Source: an uncultured Clostridia bacterium (lineage in GTDB: Bacteria > Bacillota > Clostridia > Oscillospirales > Acutalibacteraceae). Taken from it: a stretch of 40,635 nt of DNA. The notes under the pieces are model-generated. The model was given only the letters and a program-made list of their open reading frames with translations. It was not told the origin of the DNA and did not search any database. Numbering within the stretch: position 1 is the first letter of the stretch; each line of letters begins with the position of its first letter. Shown in pieces: positions 14,247-22,722 of this stretch. The stretch is from assembly GCA_944376655.1 (NCBI GenBank), contig CALWDJ010000019.1, forward strand, positions 1-40,635, written 5' to 3'. The translations under genes and the position numbers were made by a program.

Positions 14247-16160
14247 TCAAAGCATTTCAACTTCAGCAATCCAGTCTGCCGATGAGGCGTCGGACGGCAT
14301 ACGCCAGTCGCCGCGGGGAGAGAGCGTGACCGAACCGACCTTCGGGCCGTCGGGCAGGCAGGAGCGCTTGAACTGCTGCGAGAAAAAGCGTCTTATAAAT
14401 ACGGTGAGCCAGTGCTTTACCGTTTCTCTGTCATAAATGCCGTCAAACGCGATGAGCGCGAGACGGTATATTTTTTTCGGACGCTCGCCGAGGCGCAGAA
14501 TATGATAAAGAAAGAAGTCGTGCAGCTCGTAGGGTCCCACCAGATCCTCGGTTTTCTGCGCGATTTCGCCGTTTTCGTCGGCGGGCAGCAGCTCGGGGGA
14601 AACCGGCGTGTCAAGAATATCGTAAAGCACTTCCCTTAAATCCTCGCCCGAGCTTTCCGCCTCGTGGCGTACAATGTAGCGCACCAGTGTTTTAGGCACA
14701 GATGAGTTTACGGCGTACATTGACATATGGTCGCCGTTGTAGGTCGCCCAGCCGAGGGCAAGCTCCGAAAGGTCGCCGGTTCCTATTACCATTCCGCCGG
14801 TTTTGTTGGCAATGTCCATCAGCACCTGCGTGCGCTCTCTTGCCTGTGAGTTTTCGTAGGTGACGTCAAAGCAGGCGCTGTCCTGCTCTATATCGGCAAA
14901 ATGCTGATTGACCGCGGCGGTGATGTTTACTTCTATAAACGATACTCCCAAGAGCCGGCAAAGCTTTTCTGAATTTGAGCGGGTGCGTCCGGTCGTGCCG
15001 AAGCAGGGCATTGTAACCGCCTGAATATCTGAAAGCGGTCTGCCGAGCAGTCTCATCGCGCGGACGGTCACGAGTAAAGCGAGCGTGCTGTCAAGTCCAC
15101 CCGAAATGCCTATTACGGCGGTTTTGGCGTGGGTGTGCTCAAGCCGTTTTTTAAGTCCGTAGGACTGTATGCGGAGTATCGCCTCGGCACGTTTTGAGAC
15201 ATCTCCCTTGTCCGACGGTACAAAGGGATTTCTTTCTATATGGCGGCTAAGCGCCGTTTCGGTGATTTTCTGGTCGAATATTACACGCCGTATGCCGCCG
15301 AGCGGCTCGAAGCTCGTGTTTTTGTGGCGCTCGTGGGCGAGCTTTTTAAGGTCGATTTCGCTTACTGTCAGCGGCTTTTCCTCAAACGGCAGGCTCTCTG
15401 CAAGAAAAGAACCGTTTTCGTATATCAGGCAGTGACCGGAATATACAAGGTCCTGCGTTGATTCACCCGACCCTGACGAAGTATATACATATCCGCACAA
15501 AAGCCGCGCTGAGGTAGAGGCTGCAAGCATACGGCGGTATTCGGATTTTCCTATTATCTCGTTTGAGGCGGAGGGATTGAGTATAACAGACGCGCCCGCC
15601 CGGCACAGTTTTTCGGACGGCTGGCTTGCAGCCCATAAATCCTCGCATATTTCTATCCCGAAGGTATATTCCGGCATATCTCTGTGGCAGAAGATAATAT
15701 CAGTGCCGAACGGAATTTCCTTACCGTCAATATTCAGAAATGCGCCGTCACCGCAGAAATCCGCCGAGGTAAACTGCCGCTGCTCGTAAAATTCCGAATA
15801 GTTGGGCAGATAGGTTTTCGGCACTATACCGAGTATCTCGCCGTCAGACAAAACGGCGGCGCAGTTATAGAGCTTGAAGCCGTAAATAAGCGGCACACCT
15901 ACCGTAACCACAGGGTATTTTCCCTTTGTATATTCCGCGAGCGATAAAATCGCTTTTTTCGCGGCGTCTTTGAGCTTGTCCGAATAAAACAGGTCTCCGC
16001 AGGTGTAGCCGGTGATGCAAAGCTCCGGCAGTACAAGCAGATTTATCTTTTGCTTGTCCGCAAGGTCTATCAGCTTTTTTATTTCAGTTGCATTTTTTTC
16101 AGTGTCCGCCACGGTGCAGACCGGCAGACCGCAGGCAGCCTTTATAAAACCGTCAGTCAT
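14247..16160 (-). CDS. nadE: Glutamine-dependent NAD+ synthetase
   Basis: This two-domain enzyme makes NAD+ from nicotinate adenine dinucleotide, ATP and glutamine. The N-terminal nitrilase-like glutaminase has the full catalytic triad E46 (LPELCITGY), K115 (VPKTYLPNY) and C172 (GIEICEDLW). The C-terminal synthetase has the ATP loop GISGGLDSTLAL and TGDLSELALGW. I choose ATG at 16160, preceded by AAGGGA, over the ATG at 16184, which has no ribosome binding site. The 637-residue length is normal for the bacterial glutamine-dependent form. Confidence 0.95.
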   Translation of the reverse strand: MTDGFIKAACGLPVCTVADTEKNATEIKKLIDLADKQKINLLVLPELCITGYTCGDLFYSDKLKDAAKKAILSLAEYTKGKYPVVTVGVPLIYGFKLYNCAAVLSDGEILGIVPKTYLPNYSEFYEQRQFTSADFCGDGAFLNIDGKEIPFGTDIIFCHRDMPEYTFGIEICEDLWAASQPSEKLCRAGASVILNPSASNEIIGKSEYRRMLAASTSARLLCGYVYTSSGSGESTQDLVYSGHCLIYENGSFLAESLPFEEKPLTVSEIDLKKLAHERHKNTSFEPLGGIRRVIFDQKITETALSRHIERNPFVPSDKGDVSKRAEAILRIQSYGLKKRLEHTHAKTAVIGISGGLDSTLALLVTVRAMRLLGRPLSDIQAVTMPCFGTTGRTRSNSEKLCRLLGVSFIEVNITAAVNQHFADIEQDSACFDVTYENSQARERTQVLMDIANKTGGMVIGTGDLSELALGWATYNGDHMSMYAVNSSVPKTLVRYIVRHEAESSGEDLREVLYDILDTPVSPELLPADENGEIAQKTEDLVGPYELHDFFLYHILRLGERPKKIYRLALIAFDGIYDRETVKHWLTVFIRRFFSQQFKRSCLPDGPKVGSVTLSPRGDWRMPSDASSADWIAEVEML

Positions 16161-16315
16161 ACTTTTCCGTCCCTTATCTGTCATTTATATATACAGTTTA
16201 AGCCTTTTTCGTGTTTATGTCAATATTATTCGCTTCTTAATCGCTTATAAACAAAGGGCAGAAAAATCAGAAATTGCGAAATGTTTAAAATATTGTTAAT
16301 TTTTTTACAATCTTC

Positions 16316-16344
16316 TTGAAATCGGTTGTTTCATCGGTTATAAT
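16316..16344 (+). promoter_or_regulatory. Promoter of pckG
   Basis: TTGAAA (16316-16321), 17-base spacer, TATAAT (16339-16344), about 40 bases before the start codon. Confidence 0.75.
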
Positions 16345-16387
16345 GTATAAGGCAAAAGTTTTATTTTATAAAAAGGGGATAATTATT

Positions 16388-18172
16388 ATGACCAATAATC
16401 CGACGGTTGTAAAGTGGCTTGAAGAAGTCAAGGAGCTTACCAACCCTGATAAAGTTGTCTGGATAGACGGCAGCGAGGAGCAGCTTGAGGAGCTGCGCAA
16501 AGAGGCAGTTCAGACAGGTGAGATGATAAAGCTCAATGAGGAGAAGCTCCCGGGCTGCTATCTGCACAGAACCAACCCGAACGACGTTGCCCGTGTTGAG
16601 GACAGAACCTTCATCTGCTCAAGAACAAAGGAAAACGCGGGTCCGACCAATAACTGGTGCGAGCCGCAGGAAATGTACAAGAAGCTCTACAATATCGCCC
16701 GTGGCAGCTACAAGGGCCGTACAATGTATATAATCCCTTACTCAATGGGACCGATAGGCTCTCCGATAGCCAAAATCGGTATTGAGGTTACGGATTCAAT
16801 ATACGTTGTTCTTAATATGGCTATCATGACCCGTGTTGATAAAAAGGTACTCGATGTGCTGGGCGACAGCAACGACTGGGTGCGCGGTCTCCACTGCAAG
16901 TGCGATATTGACCCCGAAAACAGATACATCTGCCACTTCCCGGAGGATAACACCATAATTTCCGTAAACTCCGGCTACGGCGGAAACGTTCTGCTCGGCA
17001 AAAAGTGCTTTGCTCTCCGTATCGCCTCCTATCAGGGCTGGAAAGAGGGCTGGATGGCTGAGCATATGCTCATCTTGGGTCTTGAAAATCCGAAAGGTGA
17101 GGTCAAGTACATCGCCGCGGCTTTCCCGTCCGCCTGCGGAAAGACCAACCTTGCTATGCTTATTCCGCCTGAGTACCTCCGCAAGAAGGGCTACAAGATC
17201 TGGACCGTCGGCGACGATATCGCCTGGATGAAGATAGGACCGGACGGCCGTCTCTATGCTATCAACCCCGAAAACGGCTTCTTCGGCGTTGCTCCGGGAA
17301 CCAACTCACATTCAAACTTCAACGCGCTTGAAAGCACAAAGAAGAATACTATATTTACGAATGTCTGCCTTAATCTTGACGACAACACCGTTTGGTGGGA
17401 GGGTCTTAACAAGGATCTCCCCGAGAACGCTCTCGACTGGAAGGGCAACAAGTGGGACGCTTCCAAGTTCGACAAGGCTGACAAGTCAACCTATGCCGCT
17501 CACCCGAATTCACGCTTCACTGCTCCCGCGAAGAACTGCCCCTGCATTTCAGAGGAGTTTGACAAGGGCGAGGGCGTGCCGATCTCGGCTATCGTATTCG
17601 GCGGCCGCCGCGCTAAGTGCGCTCCGCTGGTTTACCAGTCAAAGGATTGGGTCAACGGTGTATTCGTAGGCTCGGCTATGGCTTCTGAAACCACCGCTGC
17701 CGCTGCGGGCGCTGTGGGCGTTGTACGCCGTGACCCGATGGCTATGCTGCCTTTCTGCGGCTACAATATGGGCGATTATTTCCGTCACTGGCTCGATATG
17801 GGCATCAAGCTCGGCGACAAGGCGCCTAAGATATTCAATGTAAACTGGTTCCGCACCGATGATGAGGGCAACTTCATCTGGCCGGGCTTCGGCGACAATA
17901 TGCGTGTCCTCAACTGGATAATTGACCGCTGCGAGGGCAAGGCTGACGCGGAAGAAACCGCTATCGGCTATGTTCCGAAGCCGGAGGATATCGATCTTAC
18001 CGACCTTGATATGGATATGGATACACTTAAGTCAATCCTCAAGGTTGACAAGGACGTATGGACCAAGGAAGCCGCTGAGATTGAGGAGCATTACAAGAAG
18101 TTCGGCGACAAGCTGCCTGAAGAGCTCCGCGAGCAGCTTAATAACCTCAAGGCAAGCCTTGAAAAAATGTAA
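16388..18172 (+). CDS. pckG: Phosphoenolpyruvate carboxykinase (GTP)
   Basis: The 594-residue protein is the GTP-type enzyme, which interconverts oxaloacetate and phosphoenolpyruvate. The nucleotide-binding loop FPSACGKTN at 246-254 includes the reactive cysteine typical of GTP-PEPCK; YGGNVLLGKKCFALRIA and the metal-binding HSNFNALEST region are also present. ATG at 16388 follows AAAAAGGGG. In fermentative anaerobes it often runs toward oxaloacetate to fix CO2 during succinate or propionate formation; direction here is inference. It has its own promoter and terminator. Confidence 0.96.
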   Translation: MTNNPTVVKWLEEVKELTNPDKVVWIDGSEEQLEELRKEAVQTGEMIKLNEEKLPGCYLHRTNPNDVARVEDRTFICSRTKENAGPTNNWCEPQEMYKKLYNIARGSYKGRTMYIIPYSMGPIGSPIAKIGIEVTDSIYVVLNMAIMTRVDKKVLDVLGDSNDWVRGLHCKCDIDPENRYICHFPEDNTIISVNSGYGGNVLLGKKCFALRIASYQGWKEGWMAEHMLILGLENPKGEVKYIAAAFPSACGKTNLAMLIPPEYLRKKGYKIWTVGDDIAWMKIGPDGRLYAINPENGFFGVAPGTNSHSNFNALESTKKNTIFTNVCLNLDDNTVWWEGLNKDLPENALDWKGNKWDASKFDKADKSTYAAHPNSRFTAPAKNCPCISEEFDKGEGVPISAIVFGGRRAKCAPLVYQSKDWVNGVFVGSAMASETTAAAAGAVGVVRRDPMAMLPFCGYNMGDYFRHWLDMGIKLGDKAPKIFNVNWFRTDDEGNFIWPGFGDNMRVLNWIIDRCEGKADAEETAIGYVPKPEDIDLTDLDMDMDTLKSILKVDKDVWTKEAAEIEEHYKKFGDKLPEELREQLNNLKASLEKM

Positions 18173-18200
18173 TTTCTGCTTTAAAAAATATTTATAAAAT

Positions 18201-18238
18201 ATCGGGAGATGGCTTTACAGCTGTCTCCCGATAACTTT
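18201..18238 (+). terminator. Terminator after pckG
   Basis: ATCGGGAGA pairs with TCTCCCGAT around a GC-closed loop, followed by a short T-rich tail. Confidence 0.7.
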
Positions 18239-18240
18239 TG

Positions 18241-18269
18241 TTGACATTTATATCCTTATATGCTACACT
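18241..18269 (+). promoter_or_regulatory. Promoter of the 18352 gene
   Basis: TTGACA (18241-18246), 17-base spacer, TACACT (18264-18269). Confidence 0.75.
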
Positions 18270-18351
18270 TTAGTTGTGAAAAGGGGACGGCACCCATAAC
18301 AAAAAACAGATTTCACAATATTTTTTAATCCGTTACAAGGGGGAGAAACCC

Positions 18352-19053
18352 ATAGAAAAAAACATTATTGTAGTGGATGAAAACGGCAATGAATATGAAG
18401 CGACCTATCCGAAAAGGGCAAAAGGTCTTGTAAAAAACGGCAGGGCACGCTTTATATCGGAAAATAAAATATGCCTTGCGTGTCCGCCGGATAAATCGGA
18501 GGATAAGAAAATGTCAGACAAAAATAATAAACCGGAAAAATCAGCAGCAGAAGCACCCGATAAGCTCACTATGAATTATGTGCTTGAACAGATTGAGCGT
18601 ATTTCCAAAGATACTGAGTATCTTTACAATACCATTCAGAAACTGGGTGAAATGTCAAATGCGAGCGGTCCGGGCGATATTGTAGGTCGGGCGAAGGCAG
18701 AAGCGCTCGGAAATGTGGTGGAATGCCGCGAGACAACCAATCAGCAGCTCCTTAAAATGTACGAAAAGATGTATGACGATTTAAAACCGCAGCCGCCGCT
18801 TAAAGAAAAGGCTTTGGAGGTTATAAACAGAACGCTTAATAATCCGACCTGCGGAGAATCCGAAAAGGAAGCGCTTTCAGATATGCTTGATACGGTACGA
18901 CATTTAAGTCCGGAACCTCAAAGCACTGATCCGGCATTAAGATTTGCTGAAATTACTGATTGGGTAAAAACGCTTAACAAAGATGAATTTGACCCTGATA
19001 TGTGGGAAGCTATAACACAGGCAATACAAGCACAGTTTTCAAGAAACGGGTAA
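18352..19053 (+). CDS. Unnamed protein with basic N-terminal domain; possible ATA start codon
   Basis: About 230 residues. The N-terminal 45 residues read IEKNIIVVDENGNEYEATYP and continue KRAKGLVKNGRARF, a compact basic segment I have seen at the start of many clostridial proteins of unknown role. A charged linker (KNNKPEKSAAEAPDK) and a mostly helical remainder follow. A strong GGGGGAG at 18339-18345 sits seven bases before ATA at 18352, and the family-like sequence runs right up to that codon. No ATG precedes the N-terminal domain; the nearest conventional start is GTG at 18373. Function unknown. Confidence 0.75.
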   Translation: MEKNIIVVDENGNEYEATYPKRAKGLVKNGRARFISENKICLACPPDKSEDKKMSDKNNKPEKSAAEAPDKLTMNYVLEQIERISKDTEYLYNTIQKLGEMSNASGPGDIVGRAKAEALGNVVECRETTNQQLLKMYEKMYDDLKPQPPLKEKALEVINRTLNNPTCGESEKEALSDMLDTVRHLSPEPQSTDPALRFAEITDWVKTLNKDEFDPDMWEAITQAIQAQFSRNG

Positions 19054-19112
19054 AATTATAAACTGAAGTTAAGCGATAAGTATTAAGAACATTATTTACA
19101 CATTATCCAATA

Positions 19113-19143
19113 AAAAAGAACCGTCGTCCGGCGGTTCTTTTTG
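19113..19143. terminator. Bidirectional terminator between the 18352 gene and fucI
   Basis: AAAAGAACCG pairs with CGGTTCTTTT, with A and T runs on both sides, at a convergent junction. Confidence 0.85.
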
Positions 19144-19151
19144 TTGCCAAT

Positions 19152-20936
19152 TTATTTGTAAAGCGGGCCGTATTCCGCGCAGGCGCGGTAATCGGCAGAT
19201 TCCTTATCCTCTGTGCCGAAGCCGCTCCATGAGTGCGGACGGAATATTTTCTCGTCAGGCACATTGTGCATATTTACGGGTATACGCAGCATGGAGCAAA
19301 GAGTTATAAGCTCTGCGCCCACATGACCGTAAACCGTAACGCCGTGATTCGCGCCCCAGTTGGCCATAACGCTGTAAACGTCCTTAAAGGGACCCTTTCC
19401 GGTAAGGCGGGGAGCAAACCATGTGGTCGGCCATGTCGGGTCGGTGCGGCTGTCAATCTTTTTATGTATCTCGTCAGGCAGGTCGGCGGTGTAGCCTTCC
19501 GCGAGCTGGAGGACGGGGCCCACGCCCTCGACAATGTTAACCCTCAGCATTGTGACCGGCATTTCTGCACGGCATCTGAAATGGCTTGAGAAGCCGCCGC
19601 CGCGGAAATACTCGTAGTTCGCCCTGCACCAGTCGGTGGCGGTAAGACATGCCGAAATATCCTTATCGGTCATATCCCAGAACGGCTTCATGCAGTGCTC
19701 GCCCTTTTCGTTTACGGAAGCTCCGCTGCCGTCAAGCGCGGTAGCGCCGGAATTTATAAGGTGAATAAAGCCGTCAGCCGCGACACCGTCCGGCTTTACG
19801 CCGGTAACACGCTCGCACGCCTCGGGACTCCAGTAGGTGCGTACATCGTGGAAGCAGGGCGCGGTGCCGCTTACAAGTGTGCCGAGCATCATCGCTACGC
19901 CGTTGAGCGTATCGTTTTCGGTGGCAAACGGAGTCGGCGCTTTTCTGCCGTTCCAGTCGAAGGTCGACGCCATAATAGCCTCGGTAAAGTCGGCGTTGGG
20001 CAGCCAGTCGGTCCAGTTGCGCTGACCCTGGAAGCCTGCGGCGAGAGCGTTCTTTCCGAGCGCCTCCTCATGCCAGCCCATTTCATCGAGCTTTTTGTTG
20101 CCGTAAAGAATATCCTTTATAACTATGGTCATCTTGGTGATAAATTCCCAGTCCTTGTCGGGCGGGACAACCTTTGATTTCCTTATTATTTCAGGCAGGT
20201 TCTTGCCGGCGTTGCAGTCAAAGCCCTCCCTGCAGTTGGCTTTTACCCAGGCAAGAGCCTTTTCGTATTCGTCATGGTCATATATCTCAAGAGTAATGCG
20301 GCGGACTATTTCGGTCATATCCACCCATTCGGGGCGCATGCCGAAATATTTCTGGAACAAATCGGCGTTGCAGTAGCTGCCGGCAATACCCATCGCCACT
20401 CCGCCTAAATTCACATATGCCTTGTTCTTCATCCAGCCGACACTGACCGCCGCGCGCGCGAAGCGCAGTATCTTTTCGGCAACGTCATCCGGAATATTTG
20501 TGTCGGTCATATCCTGCACGTCGTGACCGTAGATTGAAAACGCCGGCAGTCCCTTCTGCGCGTACGCCGCCATTACGGCCGCAAGATATACCGCGCCGGG
20601 ACGCTCGGTACCGTTAAAGCCCCATACCGCCTTTATGGTGTTCGGGTCCATATCAAAGGTTTCGGAGCCGTAGCACCAGCAGGGGGTCACCGAGAGGGTG
20701 GCAACCACATTTTCACCTGAAAATTTATCGGCGCATTTTGCCGCCTCGGCGCCGCCGCCTATCGTGCTGTCGGCAATAACGCACTGTACCGGAGTACCGT
20801 CCGGATAGCGCAGACTGCTTTCGATAAGCTTGCGCGCCGCTGTCGCCATTCCCATAGTCTGGTTCTCAAGGCTCTCTCTTACTCCGCCCCAGCGGCCGTC
20901 TATAACCGGGCGGATACCTATTTTCGGATAATTCAT
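19152..20936 (-). CDS. fucI: L-fucose isomerase
   Basis: The 594 residues match the usual length of FucI, which converts L-fucose to L-fuculose. The start [20 protein letters not shown], the ENQTMGMA block and [20 protein letters not shown] are typical. A GGAGG site lies before ATG at 20936. It follows fucA with a 34-base gap on the same strand, so both form the fucose operon. No fuculokinase or fucose permease gene is in the window, so that step must be encoded elsewhere. Confidence 0.95.
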   Translation of the reverse strand: MNYPKIGIRPVIDGRWGGVRESLENQTMGMATAARKLIESSLRYPDGTPVQCVIADSTIGGGAEAAKCADKFSGENVVATLSVTPCWCYGSETFDMDPNTIKAVWGFNGTERPGAVYLAAVMAAYAQKGLPAFSIYGHDVQDMTDTNIPDDVAEKILRFARAAVSVGWMKNKAYVNLGGVAMGIAGSYCNADLFQKYFGMRPEWVDMTEIVRRITLEIYDHDEYEKALAWVKANCREGFDCNAGKNLPEIIRKSKVVPPDKDWEFITKMTIVIKDILYGNKKLDEMGWHEEALGKNALAAGFQGQRNWTDWLPNADFTEAIMASTFDWNGRKAPTPFATENDTLNGVAMMLGTLVSGTAPCFHDVRTYWSPEACERVTGVKPDGVAADGFIHLINSGATALDGSGASVNEKGEHCMKPFWDMTDKDISACLTATDWCRANYEYFRGGGFSSHFRCRAEMPVTMLRVNIVEGVGPVLQLAEGYTADLPDEIHKKIDSRTDPTWPTTWFAPRLTGKGPFKDVYSVMANWGANHGVTVYGHVGAELITLCSMLRIPVNMHNVPDEKIFRPHSWSGFGTEDKESADYRACAEYGPLYK

Positions 20937-20970
20937 CTCTATACCTCCGCTTATGTAAATTTATTTATGC

Positions 20971-21681
20971 TCAGTCTTTTTTATGGAGCATATCCCCGTC
21001 TTCACTGAAGCGCTTGTAGCCCGGATGTCTTCCGGTAACGCGGTAGAAGCCGCGCAGGTCAATCAGCTTCTGTATGTTTTCACGGCTTATGTCGTGGCTG
21101 CCGCCCAAAATTACGGCGTTGATAGTTATTTTCGCCCAGAGCTCAAGGCTTTCCATTCTGTAAAACGCGGTTATGACGTCGCTGCCGACCGCAAGCGCGC
21201 CGTGATTTTCAAGCAGCATTACGTCATGCTCCTCAAGATACGGCTCAATGGCGTCAGGCACTTCGGTGGTGGACGGCGTGCCGTAGGGGGTGAGCGGAAC
21301 GGCGCCGATAACCGCCACATCCTCTATCATATTGTACATATCCATTGCCTTGTGCGCTACGGCAAAGCCTGTCGCTCCCGGCGGGTGGGCGTGTATCACG
21401 CTCATTACATCTTCGCGCTTGTCATAGCAGCGCAGATGCATTTTTATCTCACTTGAGGGGCGAAGACCCTCGGCGGCTTCGAGTACGTTTCCCTTGCTGT
21501 CAAGTAGTATCAGCTTGTCAGGCGTTATAAAGGATTTGCTCATACCGGTGGGGGTAGCGATAATGTTGCCGTTTTCAAGACGGGCGCTTACGTTTCCGTC
21601 ATTGGCGGCAACCCAGCCGAGCTGCCAGGTTTTATGGCAGACGTCGCATATCTGGTCTTTTATCTCGTTTATGTTCTGCAT
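20971..21681 (-). CDS. fucA: L-fuculose-1-phosphate aldolase
   Basis: Class II zinc aldolase splitting fuculose 1-phosphate into dihydroxyacetone phosphate and lactaldehyde. Visible features are the substrate-binding GNVSAR, the zinc ligands in IHAHPPGATG and a later histidine in ENHGALAVG. ATG at 21681, nine bases after AAAGGAGG, gives 236 residues; a longer frame to 21723 lacks a ribosome binding site. First gene of the fuc operon, divergent from the AraC regulator. Confidence 0.92.
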   Translation of the reverse strand: MQNINEIKDQICDVCHKTWQLGWVAANDGNVSARLENGNIIATPTGMSKSFITPDKLILLDSKGNVLEAAEGLRPSSEIKMHLRCYDKREDVMSVIHAHPPGATGFAVAHKAMDMYNMIEDVAVIGAVPLTPYGTPSTTEVPDAIEPYLEEHDVMLLENHGALAVGSDVITAFYRMESLELWAKITINAVILGGSHDISRENIQKLIDLRGFYRVTGRHPGYKRFSEDGDMLHKKD

Positions 21682-21706
21682 GGCGCAGTACCTCCTTTTT
21701 GTGTTG

Positions 21707-21735
21707 TTGACAAAATCATACATTTATATTATAGT
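21707..21735 (+). promoter_or_regulatory. Promoter region shared by araC-type gene and fuc operon
   Basis: On the plus strand TTGACA (21707-21712), 17-base spacer, TATAGT (21730-21735) points to the AraC gene. The same TATAATATAA-rich stretch read on the minus strand offers a TATAAT toward fucA. The two promoters would overlap, which would let one bound regulator affect both. The minus-strand -35 is not clear. Confidence 0.55.
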
Positions 21736-21806
21736 ATAAATAAAAAGAGTCTGCTTGGTCATTTATAGGCGTAAAGTATGACAATATTCACTTTTCGGAG
21801 GCGTTT

Positions 21807-22652
21807 ATGAATTACAGCGAATTGCACGAGGACCGCCGCCGCGGCACCTTTGATTTTCCGATAGAGCTGTATTTTGTCAATAAAAATTCGCCGCGTTACC
21901 AGATGCCGCTGCACTGGCACCTTGAATATGAGCTGATACTTGTGCTTGAGGGCAGCTTCAGTCTTACGCTTGACGGAAAGACCGCCGTGCTTCAGGCGGG
22001 CGACAGCGCATGGATAGGGGACGGTGTGATTCACGGCGGGGCGCCGGAAAACTGCGTTTACGAATGTGTGGTCTTCGATCTTGTCACCCTGCTTAACGAT
22101 ACGCCGCTCTGCTCGGCGTCGGCGTCGGAGTTTCTGGCGTCGGAAAACGGCTTTTCCGGCATATTTCTGAAGGGCAGCGAAGAGGCGGAGCTGGCTGACA
22201 GGATATTCGAGTCAATGGAGAAGGAGCAGAAAGGCTACGAATGGGTGACGATAGGGCTTTTATGGCAGCTTATGGGTCTTCTGCTCAAAAACAGCGCCGG
22301 AAATACGGCGGCGCCCGACCGGGGACGGATAACGAGACTGAAAAACGTGCTTACATACATAAGAAACAGCTTCAGAGAGGCGGTCACCTTAGCGGATCTC
22401 GCGGCGGTGGCGGGTATGTCGCCTAAATATTTTTGCCGCGCATTTTCGGGCTTTACGGGCAGAACACCCATTGAGTACCTGAATTTTTACCGTATTGAAT
22501 ACGCGGGCGAGCGGCTTACACTTACAGATGAGCCGGTTACCGAGATAGCCTTTGCCTGTGGATTTGACGATATGAGCTATTTTTCAAAAACATTCAAGAA
22601 GTATAAAGGAATTTCCCCGAGCGATTACAGAAAGGCAGCAAAAAAGACCTGA
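21807..22652 (+). CDS. AraC-family regulator with cupin sensor, likely fucose-responsive
   Basis: The 281 residues comprise an N-terminal sugar-sensing cupin (LHWHLEYELILVLEGSFSLT) at about 35-90, and a C-terminal double HTH (LADLAAVAGMSPKYFCRAFS and VTEIAFACGFDDMSYFSKTF). ATG at 21807 follows CGGAGG. Divergent placement next to fucA-fucI indicates control of fucose use. The cupin's ligand is inferred from this position alone. A strong terminator follows. Confidence 0.9.
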   Translation: MNYSELHEDRRRGTFDFPIELYFVNKNSPRYQMPLHWHLEYELILVLEGSFSLTLDGKTAVLQAGDSAWIGDGVIHGGAPENCVYECVVFDLVTLLNDTPLCSASASEFLASENGFSGIFLKGSEEAELADRIFESMEKEQKGYEWVTIGLLWQLMGLLLKNSAGNTAAPDRGRITRLKNVLTYIRNSFREAVTLADLAAVAGMSPKYFCRAFSGFTGRTPIEYLNFYRIEYAGERLTLTDEPVTEIAFACGFDDMSYFSKTFKKYKGISPSDYRKAAKKT

Positions 22653-22679
22653 TACCGCAAAACGGTATCAGGTCTTTTT
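22641..22679. terminator. Bidirectional terminator
   Basis: A 17-base-pair perfect stem (AAAAAGACCTGATACCG and its complement) around a five-base loop separates the convergent AraC and Na/Pi cotransporter genes. Confidence 0.93.
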
Positions 22680-22722
22680 GTAGGCTCTTATATTCTTTGC
22701 GTTTTTTCAGCAAAGATTTTAA

